A stretch of DNA of 64,000 bases from the NCBI RefSeq assembly GCF_900078315.1, contig NZ_FKBS01000008.1, positions 26,471 through 90,470 on the forward strand, written 5' to 3'. The stretch's first letter is position 1, and the number at the start of each line of letters is the position of its first letter. This stretch comes from Bordetella ansorpii. GTDB taxonomy: Bacteria; Pseudomonadota; Gammaproteobacteria; Burkholderiales; Burkholderiaceae_B. The position numbers were made by a program, and so were the translations under genes. A model generated the notes under the pieces. It was not told the origin of the DNA, searched no databases, and was given only the letters and a program-made list of their open reading frames with translations. Positions 9,008 to 17,388 of the stretch are shown in pieces.

Positions 9008-9396
9008 CCGAAGCAAGCGCCGTGCGGGTGTGCCGCAGCGACGAATTGGTGAACGGCGGGCTGTGCGTGAAGCTGCCCGCGCAGGATCGGCGCGGGCCGA
9101 CCACCGTGTTCTTCGTCCGTTATCAAGACCAGGTGTATGGCTACCTGAACCGCTGCCTGCACATGGGCATCGCCATCGACTGGGAAGGCAGCGTCTTCAC
9201 GCGCGCGGGCGACCTGCTGATGTGCGCGCAGCATGGCGCCACGTTCGCGCCGGACACCGGCACCTGCATGGGCGGCCTCAACCTGAAGGGCAGGCTCAGC
9301 CCCTTGCAGGTGGAAGAGCGGCAGGAGGCAGGCGGCAGCGTGGTGTACTGGCTGCCCGACGAGCGCGTCTGGCCCGTGGCGCAACCGGCGGCCTGA
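9004..9396 (+). CDS. Rieske [2Fe-2S] ferredoxin-like protein
   Basis: A 130-residue stand-alone Rieske protein. The cluster ligands are visible: Cys51-x-His53 (CLHMG) and Cys74-x2-His77 (CAQHGATF), followed by the typical PDTGTC...L loop. There is no signal peptide or membrane segment, so it is cytoplasmic. It overlaps the FMN hydroxy-acid oxidase gene by 4 bp. No oxygenase alpha subunit is nearby, so it is not an evident dioxygenase ferredoxin. Its likely role is an electron carrier for the upstream flavoenzyme. The ATG was chosen from this overlap; the frame is open further upstream. Confidence 0.85.
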   Translation: MTEASAVRVCRSDELVNGGLCVKLPAQDRRGPTTVFFVRYQDQVYGYLNRCLHMGIAIDWEGSVFTRAGDLLMCAQHGATFAPDTGTCMGGLNLKGRLSPLQVEERQEAGGSVVYWLPDERVWPVAQPAA

Positions 9397-9457
9397 TCGG
9401 AATCCTGGCCGGACTGCGAGCCTGCCTGCCGTGGGCGCCGGACTCTCCCGGGCGCGT

Positions 9458-10261
9458 CTACGGCTTTGCCGTGTCCTGCCAGGCCCTTACATATCCCAGC
9501 ACCACGTCTTCCTGCTCGCGATGCGGCACATGCCCACAAGAGGGCAGGATATGCACCGTGGTGTCCGCCGGGGCCAGGCGGGCGATGCGCTCGGGATGCG
9601 TGGTGGAGCCGTACTCGTCGGTGTCGCCATGCAGCGACAGGATCGGGCTGCGCACCTGGCGCAGTTCCGCGTCCAGGTTCCAACTGGCGAACTCGGGCGC
9701 CAGCCAGGAGTCGATCCAGGCGTGCAGCACCCATCCGGCCTTTTCGCCGTGATACTTGGCCAGCCGCTGCAATTGGACCGGATCGGCAAACGCCTGTCGG
9801 GCGTCGCGGATGCCGTTCAGGGTGCGGTCTTCGGCGTACATCTGAGCCGATTCGCAGATGAGTCCCGCGCAGGCCGACGGATAACGCGCCGCGCAGGCCA
9901 CCGACATGCCGCCGCCCACGCTGTGCCCGAACAGCACGAAACGCTCCAGCGCCAGGGCCTCGCGCACGCTGCGGAAACCTTCGTCGGCCTCGGCCTGGAT
10001 GAAATGCAGCGGGGACAAGGTGCCGGGATTGGGATCGGAACGGCCGAAGCCCAGCCGGTCGTAGGCGATCACGTCACGGCCGGTGGCCGCAGCCAGATGC
10101 GCCGGAAAATCGCGCCACAGTTCCACGCAGCCCAACGAGTCATGCAGCATCACGATGGGAGGCAGGGCGCCGAAGCCATCCTCGTCCGGCGTCCAGCGCC
10201 GCACGAAAAGTCCGCCCTGATCGGTGGGCACCCGGTAATCGTTGGTTTGAATCGTGGACAT
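9458..10261 (-). CDS. Alpha/beta-fold hydrolase
   Basis: A 267-residue hydrolase. Nucleophile Ser114 sits in GHSVGG, an oxyanion-type HD motif lies at residues 40-41 (VMLHDSLG), the acid is likely in LSLHGDTDE, and the catalytic His is in SCGHVPHRE. The family includes esterases, C-C hydrolases and lactonases; the substrate cannot be chosen. It converges on the Rieske gene with a 61-bp gap. Its start lies 8 bp downstream of what looks like the last codons of an AzlD-type gene on the same strand, suggesting it was once the last gene of an azlCD-type operon. Confidence 0.85.
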   Translation of the reverse strand: MSTIQTNDYRVPTDQGGLFVRRWTPDEDGFGALPPIVMLHDSLGCVELWRDFPAHLAAATGRDVIAYDRLGFGRSDPNPGTLSPLHFIQAEADEGFRSVREALALERFVLFGHSVGGGMSVACAARYPSACAGLICESAQMYAEDRTLNGIRDARQAFADPVQLQRLAKYHGEKAGWVLHAWIDSWLAPEFASWNLDAELRQVRSPILSLHGDTDEYGSTTHPERIARLAPADTTVHILPSCGHVPHREQEDVVLGYVRAWQDTAKP

Positions 10262-10268
10262 CCGCTTC

Positions 10269-10388
10269 CTATTCCATGAAATGCCGTAGCGTACCCGCCG
10301 CCGCCACGCCGATAAGCACCGTCGGCAGCATAGGCAATCGCGTGGCCGCCAGCAAGGTCACCGCTGCGCCGCCAGACCGGCGGGCCGC
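10269..10388 (-). pseudogene. Possible C-terminal relic of an AzlD-type transporter subunit
   Basis: On the minus strand the last 38 or so codons before a TAG at 10269-10271 read GGAAVTLLAATRLPMLPTVLIGVAAAGTLRHFME. This has the hydrophobicity and the typical ending of AzlD, the small subunit of branched-chain amino-acid exporters. Upstream codons in any minus frame do not continue the roughly 110-residue family, so only the end remains. It abuts the hydrolase gene as the last gene of an operon would. The short length and reliance on one hydrophobic stretch make this tentative; chance similarity is possible. Confidence 0.35.
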
Positions 10389-10656
10389 CCGGCCAGGACA
10401 GTGTGTTTGGCTGGTCCGGCTTTCCGCACCCTGTTTTTCTGGGAAAATGGCGGTTGGAGCCGAAAATCTCCTCCTCTTGCACGCCATATCGTACTCACCC
10501 GCACATCGAGTCCGGTATTCCGATGCAGAACGATAAAACGGCGCTGGCAATTGCCGCTTCAGCCCCCATGTAGCATGGAGCGCCTCCGTGCATGGCGCGT
10601 TTTCCTGCCGCTGGCGCCGCAGGTTCCTGACATTTTTACCAAGTTGGTTTTCCGCT

Positions 10657-11307
10657 GTGACTGCCGTAGCCCCTCGAACCACACCCATTCAACCCGCCGC
10701 CTCGATCCGCGTGACGGTGCAACTGCCTGTCCGCCTGGCCGATGGCACGGACACCCTGGCGCAGTCGTACAGCTTCAACGGCCTGGCCGATGGCAAGGAG
10801 CACGTGGCGCTGCGCCTGGGCGAGCCGGGGGCCATCCCCGTGGTGCGGCTGCATTCCGAATGCCTGACGGGCGATGTGTTCGGGTCGTTGCGCTGTGATT
10901 GCGGCCCGCAGTTGCAGGAAGCGCTCAGCGTGCTGAACCAAGAGGGCGGCTATCTGCTCTACCTGCGCCAGGAGGGGCGCGGCATCGGCCTGTATTCCAA
11001 GCTGGACGCCTACCGCCTGCAGGAACAGGGCCGCGACACCTATGCCGCCAATCTGGAACTGGGGCATGGCGTGGACGACCGTGACTACACGGCGGCTGCG
11101 CAGATGCTGAAGGCACTGGGCATCACCCGCATCGAGCTGGTCACCAACAATCCCGACAAGAAGCAGCAGCTCGAACAACTGGGCATCGAGGTGGCCAGGT
11201 GCCGCCTGACGGGCGTGCACGCCAACCAGCACAACCTGGCGTACCTGAAGGCGAAGATCGATCGCACCGGCCATCTGCTGAAGATGGACGAAGGCGAAAA
11301 GAAGTAA
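10657..11307 (+). CDS. ribA: GTP cyclohydrolase II (riboflavin synthesis)
   Basis: A 216-residue stand-alone RibA, which opens GTP to 2,5-diamino-6-ribosylamino-pyrimidinone phosphate, the first committed step of riboflavin synthesis. The zinc site is visible in ECLTGDVFGSLRCDCG (C-x10-C-x-C), followed by the GTP-binding and catalytic block GGYLLYLRQEGRGIGLYSKL and the downstream TNNPDKKQQLEQLGI motif. The length fits the single-domain form, with no RibB fusion. No ATG is available; I chose GTG 10657, while GTG 10588 would add 23 unlikely residues. The gene is isolated from other rib genes. Its stop abuts the stop of the convergent EamA gene. Confidence 0.9.
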   Translation: MTAVAPRTTPIQPAASIRVTVQLPVRLADGTDTLAQSYSFNGLADGKEHVALRLGEPGAIPVVRLHSECLTGDVFGSLRCDCGPQLQEALSVLNQEGGYLLYLRQEGRGIGLYSKLDAYRLQEQGRDTYAANLELGHGVDDRDYTAAAQMLKALGITRIELVTNNPDKKQQLEQLGIEVARCRLTGVHANQHNLAYLKAKIDRTGHLLKMDEGEKK

Positions 11308-12261
11308 TCAGGCGGATCGGGTCGGTGCGCCTTCGGATTGACCAGTGGCCGGCGTTGCCGGCGGTGCGGTGCGCGACAGCGCCAGACCGGCGATGATCAC
11401 CGAGATTCCGATAGCGTGGTACAGGTGCAGCGATTCGCCCAGGAAGCCCACGGCCATCAACGCTCCATACACCGGCAGAAGGTGGATGAACAGTGAGGCT
11501 TTGGCCGGTCCGATGCGTGCCACGCCCACTGAGTAAAGCAGATTGGCCAACAGCGAGGCCACGATGCCCACGTAGAGAATGGCCGCCACGGAGGTTGCGC
11601 TCCAGACCGTCCGGGCTCCGCCCCGGTACTCGATGACGGCAAGAGGCAGTAGCGCCACCACCGTGATGCCCAACTGGATCGTCAGCAACCCAATGCGGCT
11701 CAGGCTGGGGGGGACCGATCTTAGCCACAGCGAATACAAGGCGAAGGAGGCCATGGCCCCGAACACGATCAGGTCGCCCTCGGAAAAGGACAAGGCCAGC
11801 AGTCCCGCCAGGTCGCCGTGGGTGATGATGGTCAGTACGCCGACGCAGCTCAGTGCCAGGCCTACCACTTGCCGGGCCACCAGTTTCTGGCCGAAGAACA
11901 GGGCAGCCATCAGCAACACCAGTACGGGAATGGTGGAATTGAGCAACTGACCGTTGGCCGCGGTCGTGTGATGCAGGCCGATATAGACCAGCACGCTGAA
12001 CATCGCCAGGCCGGCCAGCCCGGTGCGCACCAGCAACCAGCGCAGCCGCCAATATTGACGCCAATCCCGTCGGATCACCGCCCAGCCGAAGGGCAAAACA
12101 CAAGCAAAGGCCACGACGTGCCGGGCGAAGGCCAGCATCATGGGAGGGACATCGGCGCGGACGGCGCGTCCGACGATGAAGTTTCCCGCCCACAAGAGGG
12201 GCGGCAGCAACAGGATGAGCCAGCCGTGAGAATCCGCCGCGCGGCTTTTGTCCATGCCCAT
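11308..12261 (-). CDS. DMT-superfamily EamA transporter
   Basis: A 317-residue inner-membrane protein with ten predicted helices arranged as two EamA repeats. The first starts LILLLPPLLWAGNFIVGRAV. The second shows FALYSLWLRSVPPSLSRIGLLT and ends with the family-typical LLPVYGALMAVGFLGESLHLYHAIGISVIIAGLAL. Such proteins export amino acids or other metabolites; the substrate is unknown. ATG 12261 is followed two codons later by a second ATG at 12255. It is transcribed away from the hyuA promoter region and converges on ribA with no gap between stop codons. Confidence 0.88.
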   Translation of the reverse strand: MGMDKSRAADSHGWLILLLPPLLWAGNFIVGRAVRADVPPMMLAFARHVVAFACVLPFGWAVIRRDWRQYWRLRWLLVRTGLAGLAMFSVLVYIGLHHTTAANGQLLNSTIPVLVLLMAALFFGQKLVARQVVGLALSCVGVLTIITHGDLAGLLALSFSEGDLIVFGAMASFALYSLWLRSVPPSLSRIGLLTIQLGITVVALLPLAVIEYRGGARTVWSATSVAAILYVGIVASLLANLLYSVGVARIGPAKASLFIHLLPVYGALMAVGFLGESLHLYHAIGISVIIAGLALSRTAPPATPATGQSEGAPTRSA

Positions 12262-12446
12262 GTCGTAGTTTCCGGTGTCTCGTTATCGGGGACTTTGCAA
12301 GAGCGCAAGAATACCCCTGTTGCACGAAACGGGCTGACTTGTCCATAGACCGAACCCCATAAGCCCATAGAATCCCGTCGATGGGCCGCCACCGCCCGCG
12401 CCTCTACGATGCCTTCATCTTCTACTGCAACGATGAAAGGCGAGGC

Positions 12447-14483
12447 ATGTATCGAATTGGTATCGACGTCGGGGGCACCTTCACGGACCTGGTGCTGACG
12501 CACGGGGAAAGCGGCAAGACCGTCTTTCACAAGGTTCCGTCCACGCCGCACGACCCCTCGGAAGCGATCCACCGCGGCATCTCCGAGCTGATCCAGGACA
12601 ACGGCCTGGACCCGGCGGACATCCGCCACATCGGGCACGGCACTACGGTAGCCACCAATCTGGTCATCGAGCGCAAGGGCGCCAGGTGTGCGCTGCTGAC
12701 GACGCAAGGCTTTCGCGACATTCTGGACATCGGCCGCCAGACGCGTCCGCACATCTTCGACTACAGCGTGCGCAAGCCCGAGGCGCTGGCGCCGCGCAAA
12801 TGGCGCCTGGAGGTGGCCGAGCGCATCGACGCGCGCGGCCAGGCGGTCGAGCCGCTGGACGAAACCGCCGTGCGCCAGGCCGCGCAGGCCATGAAGGACG
12901 GCGGCATCGAGGCCGTGGCCATCTGCTTCCTGCACGCCTACCGCAACCCCGCACACGAAATCCGCGCGGGCGAGATCCTGCGCGAGGTCCTGCCGCAGGC
13001 CTACGTGTGCCTGTCCAGCGAAGTGCTGCCCGAGTTCCGCGAGTACGAGCGCTTCTCGACCACGGCGCTCAATGCCAAGGTCGGCCCCAACATGGAACGC
13101 TACCTGGGCCGCTTCCTGCAGCGCGTACGGGAAACAGGCGTGAAGATCGAACCCTTCACCATCCATTCCAACGGCGGCCTGATGTCGGTGGAGTCGGTGC
13201 GCCGCTTCCCGGTGCGCACCTGCCTGTCGGGCCCCGCGGCCGGCGTGGTCGGCGCAGCCGTGATGGGCCGCATCATCGGCTATCCCGACCTTGTCACCTT
13301 CGACGTGGGCGGCACCAGCACCGACGTGTCGCTGATCGCCGATGGCAAAGCCATGCTCAGCGCCAGCCGCAGCGTGGCGGGCTATCCCGTGAAGACGCCG
13401 ATGGTCGACATCCACGTGATCGGCGCGGGCGGCGGCAGCCTGGCCTGGCTGGACGATGCCGGGTCGCTCAAGGTGGGGCCGCAAAGCGCGGGCGCCGTGC
13501 CCGGCCCGGTGGGCTATGGCCGCGGCGGCACGCTGCCGACCATCACCGACGCGCAGATCTCGCTGCACCGCCTGAATCCCGTGGCCGTGCTGGACGGCAA
13601 GATGCCCATCTACGCCGACGCCGCCCGCCAGGTGATGCGCGAGAAGGTCGCCGAGCCGCTGGGCCTGGGCGTGGAAGTGGCCTCGGAAGGCGTGATCCGC
13701 ATCGCCAACGCCAACATGAGCCGCGCCATCCGCTCGGTGTCGACCGAGCGCGGCTACGACCTGTCGAAGTTCGCGCTGTTCGCCTTCGGCGGCGCCGGAC
13801 CGCTGCACGCACTGGACGTGGCCCGCGAATGCGGCATTCCCACCGTGATCGTGCCGCCCGAGCCGGGCAATATGTGCGCGCGGGGCATTCTGCTGTCCGA
13901 CATCTCCTTCGACTTCGTCGCCACCGCGATCGCCGTCGTCACGCCGCAGACCTGGGCCGACGCCACCAGCCGCTTCGAATCCCTGCAACGCGCGGCCGAT
14001 CAGTGGCTGGACGAAGAGAAGGTGGCCCCGCAGGACCGCGCCTTCGTCAAGACCATCGACGCCCGCTACGTGGGCCAGAACTTCGAGGTGCAGGTGCCCG
14101 CGCAGGACTTCGATGCCGGCAGCCTGGACGCCTTCCTGCGCGACTTCCACGCCGCGCACCAGAAGGAGTACGGCTACGACGTGCCCGAGCGCCAGGTCGA
14201 GATCATCAACTGCCGCATGAAGGCGGTGGGCGCCATCGTGAAGGCGCCGCTGGTGAAGCTGGAGGCGCGCGGCGACAACCAGCCCAGCGGTTCGCGCGAG
14301 ATCTACTTCGGCGCCGGGCATGGCTGGCAGCCCAGCGCGGTGTATCACCGAAGCAACCTGTCGCCCGGCGCGCGCGTCGAAGGCCCCGCGGTGATCGAGG
14401 AAATGAGCTCGACCACCGTCATCCGCCCCGGCCAGTCCATGGTCATGGACGACTACGGCAACCTGATCATCAACATCGCATAG
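12447..14483 (+). CDS. hyuA: N-methylhydantoinase A-type subunit
   Basis: A 678-residue HyuA/acetone-carboxylase-beta-like ATPase subunit. The N-terminus has the actin-fold phosphate loop (RIGIDVGGTFTDLVL), then GHGTTVATNLVIERKG, and the Hydantoinase_A core with FDVGGTSTDVSLI and FAFGGAGPLHA. It forms a complex with the HyuB subunit encoded next and hydrolyses a cyclic amide (hydantoin or 5-oxoproline type) using ATP. ATG 12447 was chosen because it directly precedes the conserved start and follows a gaaaggcgag RBS; the frame continues 22 codons upstream to a non-ATG start. The hyuB ATG lies 2 bp after the stop. Confidence 0.9.
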   Translation: MYRIGIDVGGTFTDLVLTHGESGKTVFHKVPSTPHDPSEAIHRGISELIQDNGLDPADIRHIGHGTTVATNLVIERKGARCALLTTQGFRDILDIGRQTRPHIFDYSVRKPEALAPRKWRLEVAERIDARGQAVEPLDETAVRQAAQAMKDGGIEAVAICFLHAYRNPAHEIRAGEILREVLPQAYVCLSSEVLPEFREYERFSTTALNAKVGPNMERYLGRFLQRVRETGVKIEPFTIHSNGGLMSVESVRRFPVRTCLSGPAAGVVGAAVMGRIIGYPDLVTFDVGGTSTDVSLIADGKAMLSASRSVAGYPVKTPMVDIHVIGAGGGSLAWLDDAGSLKVGPQSAGAVPGPVGYGRGGTLPTITDAQISLHRLNPVAVLDGKMPIYADAARQVMREKVAEPLGLGVEVASEGVIRIANANMSRAIRSVSTERGYDLSKFALFAFGGAGPLHALDVARECGIPTVIVPPEPGNMCARGILLSDISFDFVATAIAVVTPQTWADATSRFESLQRAADQWLDEEKVAPQDRAFVKTIDARYVGQNFEVQVPAQDFDAGSLDAFLRDFHAAHQKEYGYDVPERQVEIINCRMKAVGAIVKAPLVKLEARGDNQPSGSREIYFGAGHGWQPSAVYHRSNLSPGARVEGPAVIEEMSSTTVIRPGQSMVMDDYGNLIINIA

Positions 14484-14485
14484 GA

Positions 14486-16225
14486 ATGGCTCCCATGAAA
14501 CCCCAAGAACTGCTGCGGGATCCGATCGAGATGGAGGTCTTCAGCAATCGCCTGCTGTCGATCACCGAGGACATGAACAACACGCTGGTGCGCTCGTCGT
14601 TCTCGACCAATATCAAAGAACGCAAGGATTGCTCGGTGGCGCTGTTCGACGGCCGTGGCCGCCTGATCGCCCAGGGCACGCAGATTCCGCTGCACCTGGG
14701 TTCGCTGAACGGCGCGGTGGAAACGGTGCTGGCGCGCTACAAGCCCGAGGACATCAAGGACGGCGACGTCTATATCTGCAACGATCCCTACCTGGCCGCC
14801 GGCAGCCATCTGCCCGACGTCAACCTGATCACGCCCGTGTTCTGCGACGGCCGCCTGGCCTTCTTCACGGCCAATGTGGGGCACCATGCGGACTTCGGCG
14901 GCGTGGTGGCCGGCTCCATCGCGGGCGGGCTGCGCTCGATCTACGCGGAGGGCCTGCGCCTGCCGGTGATCCGCATCGTGCGCGAAGGCGTGCTGGACGA
15001 GGATCTGCTGAACCTGATCGCCCACAACACCCGCGATCCCGAAGAGCGCGTGCTGGACCTGAAAGTGCAGATCGCCACCAATGCACGGGGCGCCCAGGCG
15101 GTGCGCGAGCTGTCGCAGCAGATGGGCCTGGACAAGGCGCTGGATGCGGTCGAGGACCTGATCTCGTACACCCGCAACCGCCTGCGCCTGCGTATCGGGC
15201 AACTGAAGCAGGGCTCGTACCGTTTCGAGAACTGGCTGGACGACGACGGCCTGGGCGATGGCGATCCGGTGCCGGTGCGGGTGGAGGTCACCGTGGCGGC
15301 CGACAAGCTGATCTTCGACTTCGCGGGATCCGGTCCCGAGGCGCGCGGCGCGATGAACCTGCCGGTGAATGCGCTGAACGCCTGCGTGTACTACTCGGTG
15401 AAGGCGCTGCTGGATCCGGACATGGCGGCCAACGCCGGTCTGTTCGAGCCGCTGGAGATCCGCCTGCCCAAGGGCAGCATCGTCAGCCCGGATTCGCCGG
15501 CCGCCGTGGGCGCGCGTTCGCTGACCGCGCAGAAGGTCGCGGGCGCCATCTTCGGCGCGTTCCGCGGCGTGCTGCCGCCCGAGCGCATCATGGGCGCCGG
15601 CAACGATGTGTGCCCGGCGATCGTGTTCTCGGGACGCCATGCCGACCGGCCGGGTTCCTACGTGTACATCGAAGCCGTGGGCGGCGGGTCGGGCGCCCGC
15701 GCGGATTCGGACGGCATGGACGGCGTGCACGTGCACATGACCAACTCGTCCAACCTGCCGGTCGAGGCGCTGGAGAACGAGTATCCGCTGCGCGTGGACG
15801 CGTACGGCTACGTGGTGGACTCGGGCGGCGAAGGCCGGCAGCGTGGCGGCATGGGCCTGGCGCGCCAGATCTCGGCGCAGGCCGAAGGCATCGTGTTCAC
15901 GGCGCGGGCCGATTCGCACACCGTGGGCCAGGCCTCGGGCGCGGCCGGCGGCAACCCGGGCCGGCGCGCCACGCTGTCGCTGCGCAAGGCGTCGGGCGAG
16001 GTGACGGCGCTGCAGTCCAAGTCGGCCAACATCGTGCTGAAGACGGGCGACAGCATCCGCATGGAAACCTCCGGCGGCGGCGCGGTGGGCCTGCCCGCCG
16101 AACGCTCGCTGGAGGACATCGTCAACGACCTGGAAGACGGTGTGCTGACGGCGGAACGGGCGCGTATCGCCTATGGTGAATTGGGCGAGGCCGCGCTGGC
16201 GAAGCTGTTGCCGGCGGGCCGCTGA
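14486..16225 (+). CDS. hyuB: N-methylhydantoinase B-type subunit
   Basis: A 579-residue partner of HyuA. Family blocks seen: PIEMEVFSNRLLSITEDMNNTLVRSSFSTNIKER at the N-terminus, QGTQIPLHLGSL, and the metal-site region VYICNDPYLAAGSHLPDVNLITPVF followed by NVGHHADFGG. The late glycine-rich segment ETSGGGAVG is also typical. Together with HyuA it makes an ATP-dependent hydantoinase/oxoprolinase-like enzyme. Two close ATGs (14486, 14495) are both possible. The gene ends 74 bp before the convergent LysR gene, with a stem-loop between them. Confidence 0.9.
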   Translation: MAPMKPQELLRDPIEMEVFSNRLLSITEDMNNTLVRSSFSTNIKERKDCSVALFDGRGRLIAQGTQIPLHLGSLNGAVETVLARYKPEDIKDGDVYICNDPYLAAGSHLPDVNLITPVFCDGRLAFFTANVGHHADFGGVVAGSIAGGLRSIYAEGLRLPVIRIVREGVLDEDLLNLIAHNTRDPEERVLDLKVQIATNARGAQAVRELSQQMGLDKALDAVEDLISYTRNRLRLRIGQLKQGSYRFENWLDDDGLGDGDPVPVRVEVTVAADKLIFDFAGSGPEARGAMNLPVNALNACVYYSVKALLDPDMAANAGLFEPLEIRLPKGSIVSPDSPAAVGARSLTAQKVAGAIFGAFRGVLPPERIMGAGNDVCPAIVFSGRHADRPGSYVYIEAVGGGSGARADSDGMDGVHVHMTNSSNLPVEALENEYPLRVDAYGYVVDSGGEGRQRGGMGLARQISAQAEGIVFTARADSHTVGQASGAAGGNPGRRATLSLRKASGEVTALQSKSANIVLKTGDSIRMETSGGGAVGLPAERSLEDIVNDLEDGVLTAERARIAYGELGEAALAKLLPAGR

Positions 16226-16263
16226 GGTTCACGCCCCGGCGCGCCCACGGGTAGCGCCCGCAA

Positions 16264-16294
16264 CGAGAAAAGCCCTTGCGTGGGGCCTTTCTCG
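16264..16294. terminator. Stem-loop between convergent hyuB and LysR genes
   Basis: Bases 16264-16270 (CGAGAAA) pair perfectly with 16288-16294 (TTTCTCG). The stem continues inward with one mismatch and then GCCC/GGGC around a 7-base loop. The A-rich arm on one side and T-rich arm on the other suit a bidirectional terminator for hyuB (plus) and the LysR gene (minus), whose stop is at 16299. Confidence 0.6.
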
Positions 16295-16298
16295 ATTT

Positions 16299-17255
16299 CT
16301 ATTGCGCCACCGCCTGCGCCATTGCCGGCATCCGCTGGCAGGTGGAAGGCTCCCGTTGCGTCTCCAGCTCGGTGGCAATGAAGTTGCGCAGCCAGGCATG
16401 CGCGCCATCGCTGCGGTTGCGCTCGTGCCAGAACATCGAGATGCGCATCTTGGGCAGCTTCAGGGGGATGGGCAGCACGGTGGTCTTCGACACCGACGCC
16501 AGCGCCTGGCCCACGCTGGACGGCAGGATGGCCAGCATGTCCGACTGGGCCAGCACGAAGGGCACGGCCAGGTAGCTCGACAGCACCGCACCCGTGCGGC
16601 GCAATTGGCCGGTTTCCCGCAGCGCGGCGTCGATCTGCGTGCTGAAGTAGCCCGCGTGCCCCGACGTGTCCACGTGCTCGTAGGCCAGGAAGGCGTCCAG
16701 GTTCCAGCTGCGCGCCAGCACTGGGTGGTCCTGGCGCACCACGCAACAGACCTCTTCTTCGAACAGATAGCGGGCGCGCAGGCTGCCGGGCGGATCCGGG
16801 TAATAGCCCAGGTACAGCTCGATGTGGTTTTCCGTCAGCATCTCCTGCCCGCCGTGCAGCCGGGGCGGCAACATGCGCAGCGTCAGGTTGGGCGCGATCT
16901 CCTTCAGCTTGCCGATGATGCGGGGCAGGGCGGCGAACTGCAGATAGTCGCTGGCATAGATGTCGAAGGTGCGCGACTCGGTTTTCCAGTCGAACTCGCT
17001 GGCGCGCGTCGAGGCCGACAGCCAGGTGTCCAGGAAGGGGCCGAACGAATGGTGCAGCGCCAGCGCGCGCTCGGTCGGCGTCCATTGGTTGCCTTCGCGC
17101 GTCAGCAGCGAATCGCCGAACAGGTGCCGCAGGCGGCTCAAGGCGGCGCTCATCGAGGGCTGGCTGATGCCCAGCTGCGCGGCGGCCTTGGACACATTAC
17201 GGTGCGTCATCAACGCGGAGAAGTGGGGCAGGAGGTGAAGATCGCAGGCTTTCAT
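16299..17255 (-). CDS. LysR-family regulator (NodD/PcpR-like length)
   Basis: A 318-residue LysR protein. The helix-turn-helix is clear: LHLLPHFSALMTHRNVSKAAAQLGISQPSMSAALSRLRHLFGDSLLTREG. The phrase SRLRHLFGDSLLTR and PTERAL are typical of the NodD/NahR branch that answers aromatic or cyclic acids. ATG 17255 was chosen over an upstream GTG at 17273. It is divergent from the Bug receptor at 17389 with a 133-bp spacer, so it probably controls that gene, and perhaps the hyuAB operon that converges on it. Confidence 0.88.
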   Translation of the reverse strand: MKACDLHLLPHFSALMTHRNVSKAAAQLGISQPSMSAALSRLRHLFGDSLLTREGNQWTPTERALALHHSFGPFLDTWLSASTRASEFDWKTESRTFDIYASDYLQFAALPRIIGKLKEIAPNLTLRMLPPRLHGGQEMLTENHIELYLGYYPDPPGSLRARYLFEEEVCCVVRQDHPVLARSWNLDAFLAYEHVDTSGHAGYFSTQIDAALRETGQLRRTGAVLSSYLAVPFVLAQSDMLAILPSSVGQALASVSKTTVLPIPLKLPKMRISMFWHERNRSDGAHAWLRNFIATELETQREPSTCQRMPAMAQAVAQ

Positions 17256-17388
17256 AACACACCGTCTATGCACTTATAAATGGCAAGGGCTGGGTGGACG
17301 CGGCAGGAGTTGCGTAGCATGGTCCATTCCATTCGATGGACGGCAAGTCAAGGCGACCGTCCACGACGACATACTTCAAGGGGAAGTG

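Noticed and set aside
10389-10656. Possible FMN riboswitch before ribA
   Set aside because: No conserved RFN-element core or fitting paired arms could be found by eye, so no riboswitch is called.
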